From an uncultured Actinomycetes bacterium (GTDB lineage: Bacteria > Actinomycetota > Acidimicrobiia > Acidimicrobiales > Ilumatobacteraceae): a stretch of 20,758 nucleotides of DNA. The position numbers were made by a program, and so were the translations under genes. The notes under the pieces were generated by a model. That model saw only the letters and a program-made list of their open reading frames with translations, did not search any database and was not told the DNA's origin. Of the stretch, positions 1-7,456 are shown piece by piece. How positions within the stretch are numbered: the first letter of the stretch is position 1; each line of letters opens with the position of its first letter. Location: NCBI GenBank assembly GCA_937927625.1, contig CALBSD010000103.1:1-20758 (forward strand), given 5' to 3'.

Positions 1-1410
1 CGTCACCTTGAGTTGTACTTCGCTGCACCATGTAGCGGTCGTGTGTTGCACACGCTCAACATTCGTTTGTTCCCTGAGCAGCTCACGTACATCGTGAATC
101 ACGCAGAAGATGAAGTCATCTTCATTGACACGTCGATTTACGGATTGATTGAGCCATTGCTTTCCACATTCACCACTGTGAAGCATCTTGTTTTCATGAA
201 TGACGGCAAGGGCGAAGTGCCAACATCAGTTCCCGGTTTCCAGGTGCATGAGTATGAAACTCTGTTGGCTGCATCGAAGCCTGCAGTGTGGCCGTCAAAC
301 ATTGACGAGAACCAAGCAGCCAGCATGTGTTACACCAGTGGCACAACAGGCAACCCCAAGGGTGTTGTGTACAGCCATCGCAGCACGTACCTGCACACCA
401 TGGGCGCAATGATGGTCGACTCGCTCGCTGCGCGTGAATCCGACATCATCCTTCCTGTCGTTCCGATGTTCCACGCAAACTCATGGGGCCTTGCACACGC
501 AGGCGTTGCTTCTGGTGCAGACCTCATCATGCCTGGTGCAGATCTGTCAGGCCCTGCCATTGCAAATCTCATCGTGGAAGAAAAAGTGACTGTTGCAGCT
601 GGTGTTCCCACTATTTGGATGGCAGTTCTTCCTGAGTTGAAGGGTCGCGATACATCTGCATTGCGTTCCATTCCGTGCGGTGGCTCTGCAGTGCCAAAGG
701 CATTGAGTGAGGCGTACCGCGAGCAGACCGGCTTGCCTATCTTGCAAGCATGGGGCATGACAGAGACAAGCCCGATTGCAGCAGTGTGTGTTTTGTCCAA
801 GGCTGATCAGTTGTTGCCACAAGAAGAGCAAGCTGAACTGCGCACAACTGTCGGACTCATCTCCTTCGGTGTTGAGATGCGTGTTGTTGAACCTGGCACG
901 ACTACGCCACAGCCGTGGGATGGCGAGACCAGCGGTGAGTTGCAGTGCACTGGCCCTTGGATTGCCGCGAACTATTACAACGATCCACGATCAGGTGAGA
1001 GCTTTGCCGAAGACGGCTGGTTGCGTACAGGTGACGTTGCGGTTGTCGACGCAAAGGGTCGCATTCGTTTGGTGGACCGCACAAAAGACCTCATCAAGTC
1101 CGGTGGTGAATGGATCTCTTCGGTAGACGTTGAGAATGAGTTGATGTCGCATCCAAAGATTGCAGAAGCTGCTGTCATTGGCGTTCCGCATCCGAAGTGG
1201 AGCGAGCGTCCGCTTGCATGCGTCGTGGTGAAGCCCGGCGAGACCTTGACCAAGGAAGAAGTGTTGGAGCACATCGCGCCATCACTTGCAAAGTGGCAGA
1301 TGCCTGACGACGTTGTGTTTATTCCAGAAGTGCCAAAGACATCGGTTGGCAAGTTCTCGAAGAAGACATTGCGCGAGCAGTTCGAGAATTACGTTCTTCC
1401 GACTATCTGA
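1..1410 (+). CDS. Long/medium-chain acyl-CoA synthetase (AMP-binding), 5'-truncated by window edge
   Basis: Activates a carboxylic acid, probably a fatty acid, to acyl-CoA through an acyl-adenylate, using ATP and CoA in the cytoplasm. The frame is open from base 1 (it reads RHLELYF), so the start lies outside the window and a TTG at 13 is only an internal codon. Visible ANL-family motifs in order: the phosphate loop YTSGTTGNPKG (from base 331), WGMTETSP, the GWLRTGDVAVVD hinge Asp region, RTKDLIKSGGEWISS, and the C-terminal PKTSVGKFSKK bearing the catalytic Lys. The N-terminal VLHTLNIRLFPEQL stretch is typical of the fatty-acyl-CoA synthetase subgroup. About 70-80 N-terminal residues are probably missing. 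The exact substrate cannot be read from sequence. No clear terminator hairpin follows the stop. Confidence 0.93.
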   Translation, partial: RHLELYFAAPCSGRVLHTLNIRLFPEQLTYIVNHAEDEVIFIDTSIYGLIEPLLSTFTTVKHLVFMNDGKGEVPTSVPGFQVHEYETLLAASKPAVWPSNIDENQAASMCYTSGTTGNPKGVVYSHRSTYLHTMGAMMVDSLAARESDIILPVVPMFHANSWGLAHAGVASGADLIMPGADLSGPAIANLIVEEKVTVAAGVPTIWMAVLPELKGRDTSALRSIPCGGSAVPKALSEAYREQTGLPILQAWGMTETSPIAAVCVLSKADQLLPQEEQAELRTTVGLISFGVEMRVVEPGTTTPQPWDGETSGELQCTGPWIAANYYNDPRSGESFAEDGWLRTGDVAVVDAKGRIRLVDRTKDLIKSGGEWISSVDVENELMSHPKIAEAAVIGVPHPKWSERPLACVVVKPGETLTKEEVLEHIAPSLAKWQMPDDVVFIPEVPKTSVGKFSKKTLREQFENYVLPTI

Positions 1411-1468
1411 ATAATTGCGTTTCCTTCAGGTTTCTTAAAAAAATCCGATAGTTGGGTGCGGATGAACC

Positions 1469-1474
1469 TAATGT
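1469..1474 (+). promoter_or_regulatory. Putative -10 box (TAATGT) for leaderless lipoprotein mRNA
   Basis: TAATGT lies 7 nt before the ATG at 1482. No Shine-Dalgarno sequence is present, so transcription may begin at or next to the start codon. No convincing -35 element is seen. The call rests on the same spacing recurring at other genes in the window. Confidence 0.35.
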
Positions 1475-1481
1475 TCGTCGC

Positions 1482-2198
1482 ATGAAGACACGGTTAATTG
1501 TTGAACATGGTCTGAGGAAGGCTGTAGCAAGCGTTGCTATTTCTGCATTTGTGATTTCTTCATGCGGAGGAAGTCAAACTGCGGCAAAACAATTCCCTGC
1601 AGGCTGGTTAATGGGGTGCACCGATTCGGTGAGAGATGTCCGCCAGATGTCAAGCATGGGAACCGCCCCTGAGAATGCTCTTCTAAGTGATGCTGCAGAC
1701 ATCAAGAATGTGGTTCTTGAGGTGCAAGATTCCGACAACAATGGAGATGAAGATTCTCTTGTATTTGTGATTCGTCTAAATGCTCATGAAGGGGAACATG
1801 AGGATTCTTACGTTTATGGTGGAATGCCAGGCTTAATCAAAGCTCGGGGAGGGGCGGGTACTTACAATTCCGCAACTTGGAGTGCAAAGCAATCTGCTGC
1901 GATCACTTTTACTCCAAAGTCTGGTCTAAAGAATTCTGTGATTCTTGAAATCGAATTGCGCGATGATGGGCCATATGGACATATTGATCTATTTGACGGA
2001 GGAATGATCTCAGAATTCGAAGCCACCTTTGAGAATGGTGAATTCTCAGGAAAGGTTCCGTTGAGCAAAATTAGCGTCACCTCACTAGACGATGTAAAGG
2101 TTGACACTTTTTCAAGTTGGAATATGTCCGGATTTGTTTTCTCTGATACGGATTCCACAAAGACTTGTAAGCAAGTCGCGAAGAAAAAGTCGAATTAA
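1482..2198 (+). CDS. Hypothetical lipoprotein, family not recognised
   Basis: A 238-residue protein if started at ATG 1482. A TTG 30 nt upstream stays in frame but adds a charged stretch ahead of the signal peptide, so I prefer the ATG. The N-terminus has basic residues, a hydrophobic core and a lipobox ISS-C with Cys28, indicating an envelope lipoprotein. An acidic loop DSDNNGDED (residues 83-91) has the DxDxNGD pattern of calcium-binding loops. The rest alternates short polar and hydrophobic stretches and looks beta-rich. The tail ends in basic KKKSN. Composition is more A+T-rich than neighbours: 26 of 60 bases are G/C in 1681-1740. Its 3' end is 6 bp from the convergent ABC ATPase. I do not recognise the family, and calcium binding is inferred from the loop only. 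Confidence 0.8.
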   Translation: MKTRLIVEHGLRKAVASVAISAFVISSCGGSQTAAKQFPAGWLMGCTDSVRDVRQMSSMGTAPENALLSDAADIKNVVLEVQDSDNNGDEDSLVFVIRLNAHEGEHEDSYVYGGMPGLIKARGGAGTYNSATWSAKQSAAITFTPKSGLKNSVILEIELRDDGPYGHIDLFDGGMISEFEATFENGEFSGKVPLSKISVTSLDDVKVDTFSSWNMSGFVFSDTDSTKTCKQVAKKKSN

Positions 2199-2204
2199 GA
2201 ATCG

Positions 2205-2954
2205 TTACAAACGGCCAGAGTTGATGATGCTCTGCAAGAACTGCTGAGCACGTTCTGACTGTGGCGCTGTAAACACCTGTGATGGTGGGCCCATTTCGAT
2301 GATATGTCCACCATCAAGAACACACACCACATCACTGGTGTCGCGTGCAAAGCCCATCTCGTGTGTTGCAAGGATGAGCGTCATTCCCGACGCCTTCAGC
2401 TCGCGCACGACGTCAAGTACTTCGCCCACAAGTTCAGGGTCGAGACTGCTGGTGATTTCGTCCAGTAAAAGAACCTCGGGCTCAATGGCAAGTGCTCGCA
2501 CAATCGCTACGCGCTGCTGCTGTCCGCCAGAGAGTTGATCGGGATATGCGTCTGCTTTGTCACCAAGTCCGAAACGCTCGAGAAGTTCCGTTGCCTTTGC
2601 GCGCGCAATTGATTTATCGATGCCCAATGTGCGCGTGGGGGACAAGATGATGTTCTCCATCACTGACATGTGAGGGAACAAGTTGAAGTTCTGAAACACC
2701 ATGCCAATGCGGCGACGTACTGGGTTTGCATCGAAGCCGGGGACGGAGATGTCGACATCATCAAGGAAGATTTCCCCGTCTTCAATCGGTTCTAACAAGT
2801 TGATGCAACGCAAGAGCGTGCTCTTGCCGGATCCGCTAGGGCCGATGAGCGTGACGACGGAACCTTCGGTGATATCGAGGGACACATCGTGCAGCACGAT
2901 GTGATTGCCGTATGACTTCGAGAGTCGCCGAAGAGAGAGTTTGATATTGCTCAT
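2205..2954 (-). CDS. Polar amino-acid ABC transporter, ATP-binding protein (GlnQ/HisP type)
   Basis: The ATPase that powers a polar amino-acid importer on the cytoplasmic face of the membrane; 249 residues, normal for the family. Walker A GPSGSGKST is at 38-46, the Q-loop Gln in MVFQNFNLFPHM near 88, signature LSGGQQQR at 141-148, Walker B VLLLDE at 161-166, and the switch His in ATHEM at 198. After the Walker B Glu it reads DEITSSLDPE where DEPTSALDPE is usual. The Pro-to-Ile change leaves the catalytic Glu intact. The start ATG overlaps the permease stop by 4 nt, so translation is probably coupled. It is the last gene of a three-gene minus-strand operon and converges on the lipoprotein gene. 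Confidence 0.95.
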   Translation of the reverse strand: MSNIKLSLRRLSKSYGNHIVLHDVSLDITEGSVVTLIGPSGSGKSTLLRCINLLEPIEDGEIFLDDVDISVPGFDANPVRRRIGMVFQNFNLFPHMSVMENIILSPTRTLGIDKSIARAKATELLERFGLGDKADAYPDQLSGGQQQRVAIVRALAIEPEVLLLDEITSSLDPELVGEVLDVVRELKASGMTLILATHEMGFARDTSDVVCVLDGGHIIEMGPPSQVFTAPQSERAQQFLQSIINSGRL

Positions 2955-3787
2955 CGCACTTTGGTTCCTGTGGTGCGACGACGCTCACGTTCGATGAGGT
3001 AGTCGGTGGTGCGAGTGAGAGGAATTGTGATGCACAAGAAGATCACGGCCGCACCAATGAATGGCGTGAAGTTGGCGAACTTGGATTTATCGATGCCGGC
3101 TTGACGAAGGATCTCAATGGGGCCGATGAGGCTGACGAGTGCGACGTCTTTCTGCAAGCTGACGAGGTCATTCATCAGTGGTGGAACAACGCGACGAACA
3201 GCTTGAGGGATGACAACGAAGCGCATTGTTTGCCAGTTGGAGAGACCGAGCGAACGAGCAGCTGCACGTTGTGATTCGTGGACGCTTTCAATGCCTGCGC
3301 GAAAAACTTCAGCGACGTATGAGGCATAGGTGAGAACGAGGGCAACAGAACCCCACAGAAGCGGGCTATTCCAAGGACGATCCATGCCAAGGCCCGGGAC
3401 GCCAAAACCGATGAGATAGATCCACAGGATGACGGGGACACCACGCATGATGTCGGTGTAGGCAATGGTGAGCGCACGCAAGGGGAAGAGTGCTGATGAG
3501 CGCGAGTTGCGCGCCATCGCAACAAGCATCGCGAAGATCAGAATGAGAGGTGCTGACCACGCGAAGATTTTGATGTCGAGAACAAATGCATGAAGCAGAT
3601 TGGGAAATGACTCGCGGAATCGTTCGCCGTTAAAGAACGAATGGCGAACGCGATCCCATCGCGGCATCTTTGGGACGAGAATCACAATCGCGGTCACCAC
3701 GATCAGCGAACTGACCGTAGCGACCGCGATGCTGCGACGTTTCCGTTTTTGTTCGTAGACAGCACGGCGACTGGTGGTGGTATCCAT
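2951..3787 (-). CDS. Polar amino-acid ABC transporter, permease protein (HisM/GlnP type)
   Basis: Integral membrane subunit forming the translocation path of the amino-acid importer. There are about six hydrophobic segments, beginning with SIAVATVSSLIVVTAIVIL after a basic N-terminus, and continuing through ILIFAMLVAMA, VPVILWIYLIGFGV, WGSVALVLTYASYV and FIGAAVIFLCITIPL. The EAA-like coupling loop is clear: RAAARSLGLSNWQTMRF followed by VIPQAVRR. I prefer the ATG at 3787 (278 residues); a TTG two codons earlier is also possible. Neither has a good Shine-Dalgarno sequence. It lies 33 nt downstream of the binding-protein gene and overlaps the ATPase gene by 4 nt. Only one permease gene is present, so a homodimer is likely. 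The substrate is unknown. Confidence 0.94.
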   Translation of the reverse strand: MDTTTSRRAVYEQKRKRRSIAVATVSSLIVVTAIVILVPKMPRWDRVRHSFFNGERFRESFPNLLHAFVLDIKIFAWSAPLILIFAMLVAMARNSRSSALFPLRALTIAYTDIMRGVPVILWIYLIGFGVPGLGMDRPWNSPLLWGSVALVLTYASYVAEVFRAGIESVHESQRAAARSLGLSNWQTMRFVVIPQAVRRVVPPLMNDLVSLQKDVALVSLIGPIEILRQAGIDKSKFANFTPFIGAAVIFLCITIPLTRTTDYLIERERRRTTGTKVR

Positions 3788-3820
3788 CTTCAATCAGTCG
3801 TTGTGCTGCGGTACGAGGCG

Positions 3821-4687
3821 TTACTTGATAACGGGGATTTCAGCCTTGCTGGACAACCAAGTCGTGGTGATCTCTTCAAGAGAACCGCTGGACTTGATTG
3901 CTGCAAGCGCTGTGTTCACGCAAGAAACAATTGGATTGTCAAGGTCGAAGACCAAGCCGAACTCGTCAGCCTTTGCTGTTGCATCTGCAGGGAACTGACC
4001 GAGAACAGATGAACCTTCGATTTCCACTGCTGACACGTAAAGAGCGGTGGGGAGGTCGAAGATTGCTGCGTCGATCTGCTTTGCTTCAAGAGCTGCCTTT
4101 GCGCCGGCGTTGTCGTCATATACGAATGGCTCGGTGTCTGGCTTGATCACATTGGTGATGAAGTCAAGGCTGGTGGTGCCAGCCTGCGCGCCCAACTTGA
4201 GCTTCTTGATTGCAGCAAGAGTGGTTGCACCCTTTGCAGCAGAGTCGGTGAGACCAACGATTGCCTGGTTGGTGGTGTAGTAACCATCACTGAACGACAC
4301 GGTCTGCTTGCGTTCTTCGGTGATGGAGTACTGCTGCAAGTTGAAGTCAAAGTTCTTCTTGCCTGGCTGAATTGCCTCGTCGAATGTTGTGCGAACCCAC
4401 TTGACGTTGGCATCGGAGTAGCCAAGTTCTGCAGCCACTGCGTATGCAACTGCGGCTTCGAATCCCTGCTTTGATTCTGGCTTGTCATCGATGACCCATG
4501 GGCCATATGCAGGTGAGCCGGTGCCGATGGTGAGAACACCGTCGTTAAGGGTCTTGCCAGCGGTGCACTCGTTGCCGGCGCCGCCTGCGACCTTTGCTGC
4601 CGCGGTGGTGTCGCCGGCAGACGAACCGCCGCATGCTGCAAGCAGCAATGCACCAGAAATAGAAAGTGTGAGCGCGATTTTGCGCAT
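3821..4687 (-). CDS. Polar amino-acid ABC transporter, substrate-binding lipoprotein
   Basis: Extracytoplasmic solute-binding protein (family 3) delivering a polar amino acid to the permease. The ATG at 4687 gives 288 residues and is supported by an AAAGGA ribosome site 6 nt upstream; an in-frame TTG at 4747 falls in the likely promoter. The signal peptide MRKIALTLSISGALLLAAC has a LAA-C lipobox with Cys19. Family features are LTIGTGSPAYGPWV near residue 52, the ligand-lobe segment FDFNLQQYSITEERKQ (113-127), and a C-terminal helix ending AEIPVIK. Cys41 and a second Cys in NPIVSCVNTAL could form a disulfide. First gene of the importer operon and divergent from dapA. The ligand cannot be assigned from sequence. 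Confidence 0.94.
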   Translation of the reverse strand: MRKIALTLSISGALLLAACGGSSAGDTTAAAKVAGGAGNECTAGKTLNDGVLTIGTGSPAYGPWVIDDKPESKQGFEAAVAYAVAAELGYSDANVKWVRTTFDEAIQPGKKNFDFNLQQYSITEERKQTVSFSDGYYTTNQAIVGLTDSAAKGATTLAAIKKLKLGAQAGTTSLDFITNVIKPDTEPFVYDDNAGAKAALEAKQIDAAIFDLPTALYVSAVEIEGSSVLGQFPADATAKADEFGLVFDLDNPIVSCVNTALAAIKSSGSLEEITTTWLSSKAEIPVIK

Positions 4688-4693
4688 GATGAT

Positions 4694-4699
4694 TCCTTT
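4694..4699 (-). promoter_or_regulatory. Ribosome binding site of ABC binding-protein gene
   Basis: AAAGGA on the minus strand, 6 nt upstream of the ATG at 4687. It decides the start in favour of the methionine directly preceding the lipoprotein signal peptide. Confidence 0.75.
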
Positions 4700-4721
4700 C
4701 GGAAGGGAATGGGCGAGGCAA

Positions 4722-4747
4722 ATCCTACCTAGAGGTATTTCCGTCAA
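4722..4747 (-). promoter_or_regulatory. Putative promoter of ABC importer operon with palindrome in the spacer
   Basis: Minus strand: TTGACG (4747-4742) resembles a -35 box, followed after a short 14-nt spacer by TAGGAT (4727-4722). The 12-bp inverted repeat TACCT-AG-AGGTA (4726-4737) lies in the spacer and touches the -10 box, where a regulator would block RNA polymerase. The spacer is shorter than ideal, so the -10 assignment is uncertain. No regulator gene lies nearby. Confidence 0.35.
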
Positions 4748-4799
4748 CGAACTGCGCTCTTAGGGCAGAACGGGGGCGGTGTGGTCGTGCCGCGTCAGT

Positions 4800-4805
4800 C
4801 ATAAT
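4800..4805 (+). promoter_or_regulatory. Putative -10 box (CATAAT) for leaderless dapA
   Basis: CATAAT ends 5 nt before the dapA ATG at 4811, and no Shine-Dalgarno sequence precedes the start. Transcription would begin at about the A of the start codon. No good -35 element is visible about 17 nt upstream. Confidence 0.5.
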
Positions 4806-4810
4806 GGGGC

Positions 4811-5713
4811 ATGGCCCTTTTCGGACAAGTTCTCACGGCAATGATCACGCCGTTCGATGCCAATGGCGCACTCGACATCGCAGAGGCAATTCGTCTCGCG
4901 AAGTGGTTGCAAGACAATGGCAACGACGGTCTCGTCATCTCTGGCACCACGGGGGAGTCCTCGACTCTGACCGACCCAGAAAAGTTGGAATTGTGGGAGG
5001 CCATCATCGGCGCCGTCACGATCCCCGTCATCGCGGGCAGTGGTTCTAATGACACCGCTCACTCGGTGCACCTCACGAAAGAGGTCACCAAGATGGGTGC
5101 CGCTGGCATTCTCGCAGTCGGTCCGTATTACAACCGTCCGCCCCAGTCGGGCCTCATCGGCCATATCGAAGCAATGGCGAACGCAACAACGTTGCCTGTC
5201 GTTGTGTACGACATTCCGGTGCGCACTGGTCGCAAGATTTCTACAGAGTCACTTGCGTATCTTGCAAACAATGTGAAGAACGTGAAGGCGCTGAAAGATG
5301 CTGCGGGCAACCCAGCAGAAGCAGCAAACCTCATGGCAATGGTGCCGAAAGATTTCGAGTTGTACTCAGGCGATGACGGACTCACGCTTGCGTTCCTCGC
5401 GTATGGCGGTTCCGGCGTGATTGGTGTTGCAACTCACTGGAGTGCTCCAGAACATCAACTCATGATTAATGCTTTCAAGAGTGGTGATGTGAAGAAGGCT
5501 CGTGCCATCAACGACATCTTGTTGGAGAGCTACGCATACGAAACCGGTGATGCAAATCCAAACCCAATTCCTTCAAAAGTGATGATGAACGAACTTGGTT
5601 TCAACGTCGGTGTGTGTCGCTTGCCAATGGGGCCACCACCTGCTGGTCTTGAAGTGCGCGCTCGTGAGGTTCTTGCGAACCTCGAGAAGGCGCGTACCGC
5701 TCTTCGCGGCTAA
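4811..5713 (+). CDS. dapA: 4-hydroxy-tetrahydrodipicolinate synthase
   Basis: Condenses pyruvate with aspartate-semialdehyde, the first committed step to diaminopimelate and lysine, in the cytoplasm. At 300 residues it has the family's usual length. Visible features: GTTGESSTL (45-53) with the active-site Thr pair, GPYYNRPPQSG (104-114), YDIPVRTG (133-140) with the catalytic Tyr133, the Schiff-base Lys in VKALKDAAGN (Lys162), and the GGSGVIGVATH strand. YDIP replaces the more common YNIP. The ATG at 4811 directly follows a CATAAT box, so the mRNA is probably leaderless. The rnj start codon is only 3 nt past the dapA stop, the arrangement also seen in mycobacteria and streptomycetes. Confidence 0.96.
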   Translation: MALFGQVLTAMITPFDANGALDIAEAIRLAKWLQDNGNDGLVISGTTGESSTLTDPEKLELWEAIIGAVTIPVIAGSGSNDTAHSVHLTKEVTKMGAAGILAVGPYYNRPPQSGLIGHIEAMANATTLPVVVYDIPVRTGRKISTESLAYLANNVKNVKALKDAAGNPAEAANLMAMVPKDFELYSGDDGLTLAFLAYGGSGVIGVATHWSAPEHQLMINAFKSGDVKKARAINDILLESYAYETGDANPNPIPSKVMMNELGFNVGVCRLPMGPPPAGLEVRAREVLANLEKARTALRG

Positions 5714-5716
5714 ACC

Positions 5717-7378
5717 ATGGCAGCTTCCGTACGCATTTATTTCCTTGGCGGTCTCGGCGAGATTGGCCGAAACTGCATGGTCCTCGAGCAGGACAACAAG
5801 TTGCTTCTCATCGACTGTGGACTCATGTTCCCCGATGCCGACATGCATGGCATTGACTTGGTGTTGCCAGACTTCACGTTCCTCATTGAAAACAAAGATC
5901 GCATCGTTGGCTGTGTTGCAACACACGGGCACGAAGATCATGTAGGTGGTTTGCAGTTTCTTCTTCGTGAACTTGAATTTCCGATTTACGGATCTGCTGT
6001 CACCTTGGGCTTGGCACGCAATCGCATTGAAGAAGCAGGCCTGCTGAAGAACACGAGTCTCGTTACTGTCCGCGACGGAGAGCGCGTCAACATTGGGCCT
6101 TTTGATGTTGAGTTCTTGCCTGTCACGCACTCGGTGCCACATGCGCACGCAATTATCGTGCACACGCCGCAAGGTGTGATTGTTCACTCTGGTGACTTCA
6201 AGCTTGATCTCACGCCTGTTGATAATCGCCGCACGGATCTTGCGCGTTTGGGTGAACTTGCATCCACCGTTGGTATTCGTTTACTGATGTGCGATAGCAC
6301 AAATGCTGAAGAGCATGGTCACGCGCCAAGCGAAAAGAGCGTGGGCGCTGTGTTGCGTCAACTGTTCTACGAACATCGCGACCGCCGCATCATCACAGCG
6401 TCATTTGCAAGCCACATTCACCGTGTGCAACAAGTGATTGAAGCCGCGCTTGATCACGGCCGAAAAGTGTGTCTCATGGGTCGTTCGATGCAGAAGAACA
6501 TTGCGTTGGCAATTGATCTCAAACTGATTGATGTTCCAGCCTCAGCATTTGTCGATGTGGAACACGTGCACGATTACGCGCCGGAAGACATTTGCATTAT
6601 CTCTACTGGCTCGCAAGGTGAGCCAATGTCGGCATTGTCATTGTTGTCGCGTGGTGAGAGCCGTTGGTTCAAGGTGGGCGAAGACGACACCATCATTCTT
6701 TCTAGCCATGCCATTCCTGGCAACGAAGGAAATGTGAATCGCGTGATCGACGGACTCATGCGTTCTGGTGCAAAAGTTGTGCACAGTGGCATTGCAGATG
6801 TTCATGCAACAGGTCACGCTCAAGCTGACGAGTTGAAGACGTATCACTCCATCCTTCGACCTGAATGGTTTGTTCCTGTGCACGGTGAGTTCCGCCACAT
6901 GCGTGCGCACGCAGAACTCGCAGTCGTGATGGGCGCCGACAAGGACAAAGTGTTGCAAGCAACAGACGGTGATGTGTTGGAACTTTCCGATGACGGGCTC
7001 GCATTCGTCGACAAAGTGCCTGCGAGCTATTTGTTTGTAGACGGCATTGTGGGTGATGTGGGTCAGGGCGTTTTGCGTGACCGTCGCGTTCTTGCAGAAG
7101 AAGGCGTGGTTGTCATCGTGGCCACAGTCGATGCCGCTAATCACAAGGTGATCACCGGACCAGAAGTCATCACACGCGGCTGGGTGTATGCCCCCGAGGC
7201 TGACAGCCTTCTTGATGAGGCCGAGGCCCACATCGAGAAGCAACTGGTCAAGGCCCTTGATGACGGCATTAACGACATAGATGGCCTGGAGCGTGTGGTG
7301 CGCAAGGCAGCAGGGAAGTTCGTCAGCGATCGCACCAAGCGTCGTCCGATGATCGTTCCCGTGGTGATGACCACATAA
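5717..7378 (+). CDS. rnj: Ribonuclease J
   Basis: A metallo-beta-lactamase/beta-CASP ribonuclease with 5' exonuclease and endonuclease activity in mRNA decay and rRNA maturation. At 553 residues it matches the family. The metal-binding motif THGHEDHVGG spans 69-78 (His70, His72, Asp74, His75), with further ligands at His138 (VTHSV) and Asp160 (HSGDFKLD). beta-CASP landmarks follow: STGSQGEPMSAL, ILSSHAIPGNE, and FVPVHGEFRHM. In the segment after His138 this protein reads VPHAHAII, where IPDS/IPDA is usual. There is no Shine-Dalgarno sequence; the ATG 3 nt after dapA suggests translational reinitiation. A 7-bp hairpin follows the stop. Confidence 0.96.
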   Translation: MAASVRIYFLGGLGEIGRNCMVLEQDNKLLLIDCGLMFPDADMHGIDLVLPDFTFLIENKDRIVGCVATHGHEDHVGGLQFLLRELEFPIYGSAVTLGLARNRIEEAGLLKNTSLVTVRDGERVNIGPFDVEFLPVTHSVPHAHAIIVHTPQGVIVHSGDFKLDLTPVDNRRTDLARLGELASTVGIRLLMCDSTNAEEHGHAPSEKSVGAVLRQLFYEHRDRRIITASFASHIHRVQQVIEAALDHGRKVCLMGRSMQKNIALAIDLKLIDVPASAFVDVEHVHDYAPEDICIISTGSQGEPMSALSLLSRGESRWFKVGEDDTIILSSHAIPGNEGNVNRVIDGLMRSGAKVVHSGIADVHATGHAQADELKTYHSILRPEWFVPVHGEFRHMRAHAELAVVMGADKDKVLQATDGDVLELSDDGLAFVDKVPASYLFVDGIVGDVGQGVLRDRRVLAEEGVVVIVATVDAANHKVITGPEVITRGWVYAPEADSLLDEAEAHIEKQLVKALDDGINDIDGLERVVRKAAGKFVSDRTKRRPMIVPVVMTT

Positions 7379-7406
7379 ATCAGCGTTTTTCGCTCAGAGC
7401 AGGGGT

Positions 7407-7424
7407 TTCGGGAGGTATCCCGAA
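7407..7424 (+). terminator. Hairpin after rnj, possible dapA-rnj terminator
   Basis: Perfect 7-bp stem TTCGGGA / TCCCGAA with loop GGTA, 29 nt after the rnj stop and 33 nt before the ftsK start. There is no following T-tract, so it is not a canonical intrinsic terminator. It could be a weak terminator or an RNA-stabilising structure. Confidence 0.4.
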
Positions 7425-7443
7425 CGTCAGTTCACCCCACTAG

Positions 7444-7449
7444 TACCTT
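7444..7449 (+). promoter_or_regulatory. Putative -10 box (TACCTT) for leaderless ftsK
   Basis: TACCTT ends 7 nt before the ftsK ATG at 7457, with no Shine-Dalgarno sequence between. The spacing matches the other suspected leaderless starts in this window. No obvious -35 element. Confidence 0.35.
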
Positions 7450-7456
7450 TTGAGTC

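Noticed and set aside
330..800. 156-codon minus-strand open frame inside the acyl-CoA synthetase
   Set aside because: Antisense to conserved adenylation motifs; no start signal or recognisable domain.
4688..4747. TTG start 60 nt upstream for the ABC binding protein
   Set aside because: It would put 20 polar residues before the lipoprotein signal peptide, and the TTG is part of the likely -35 box. The ATG at 4687 has a ribosome site.
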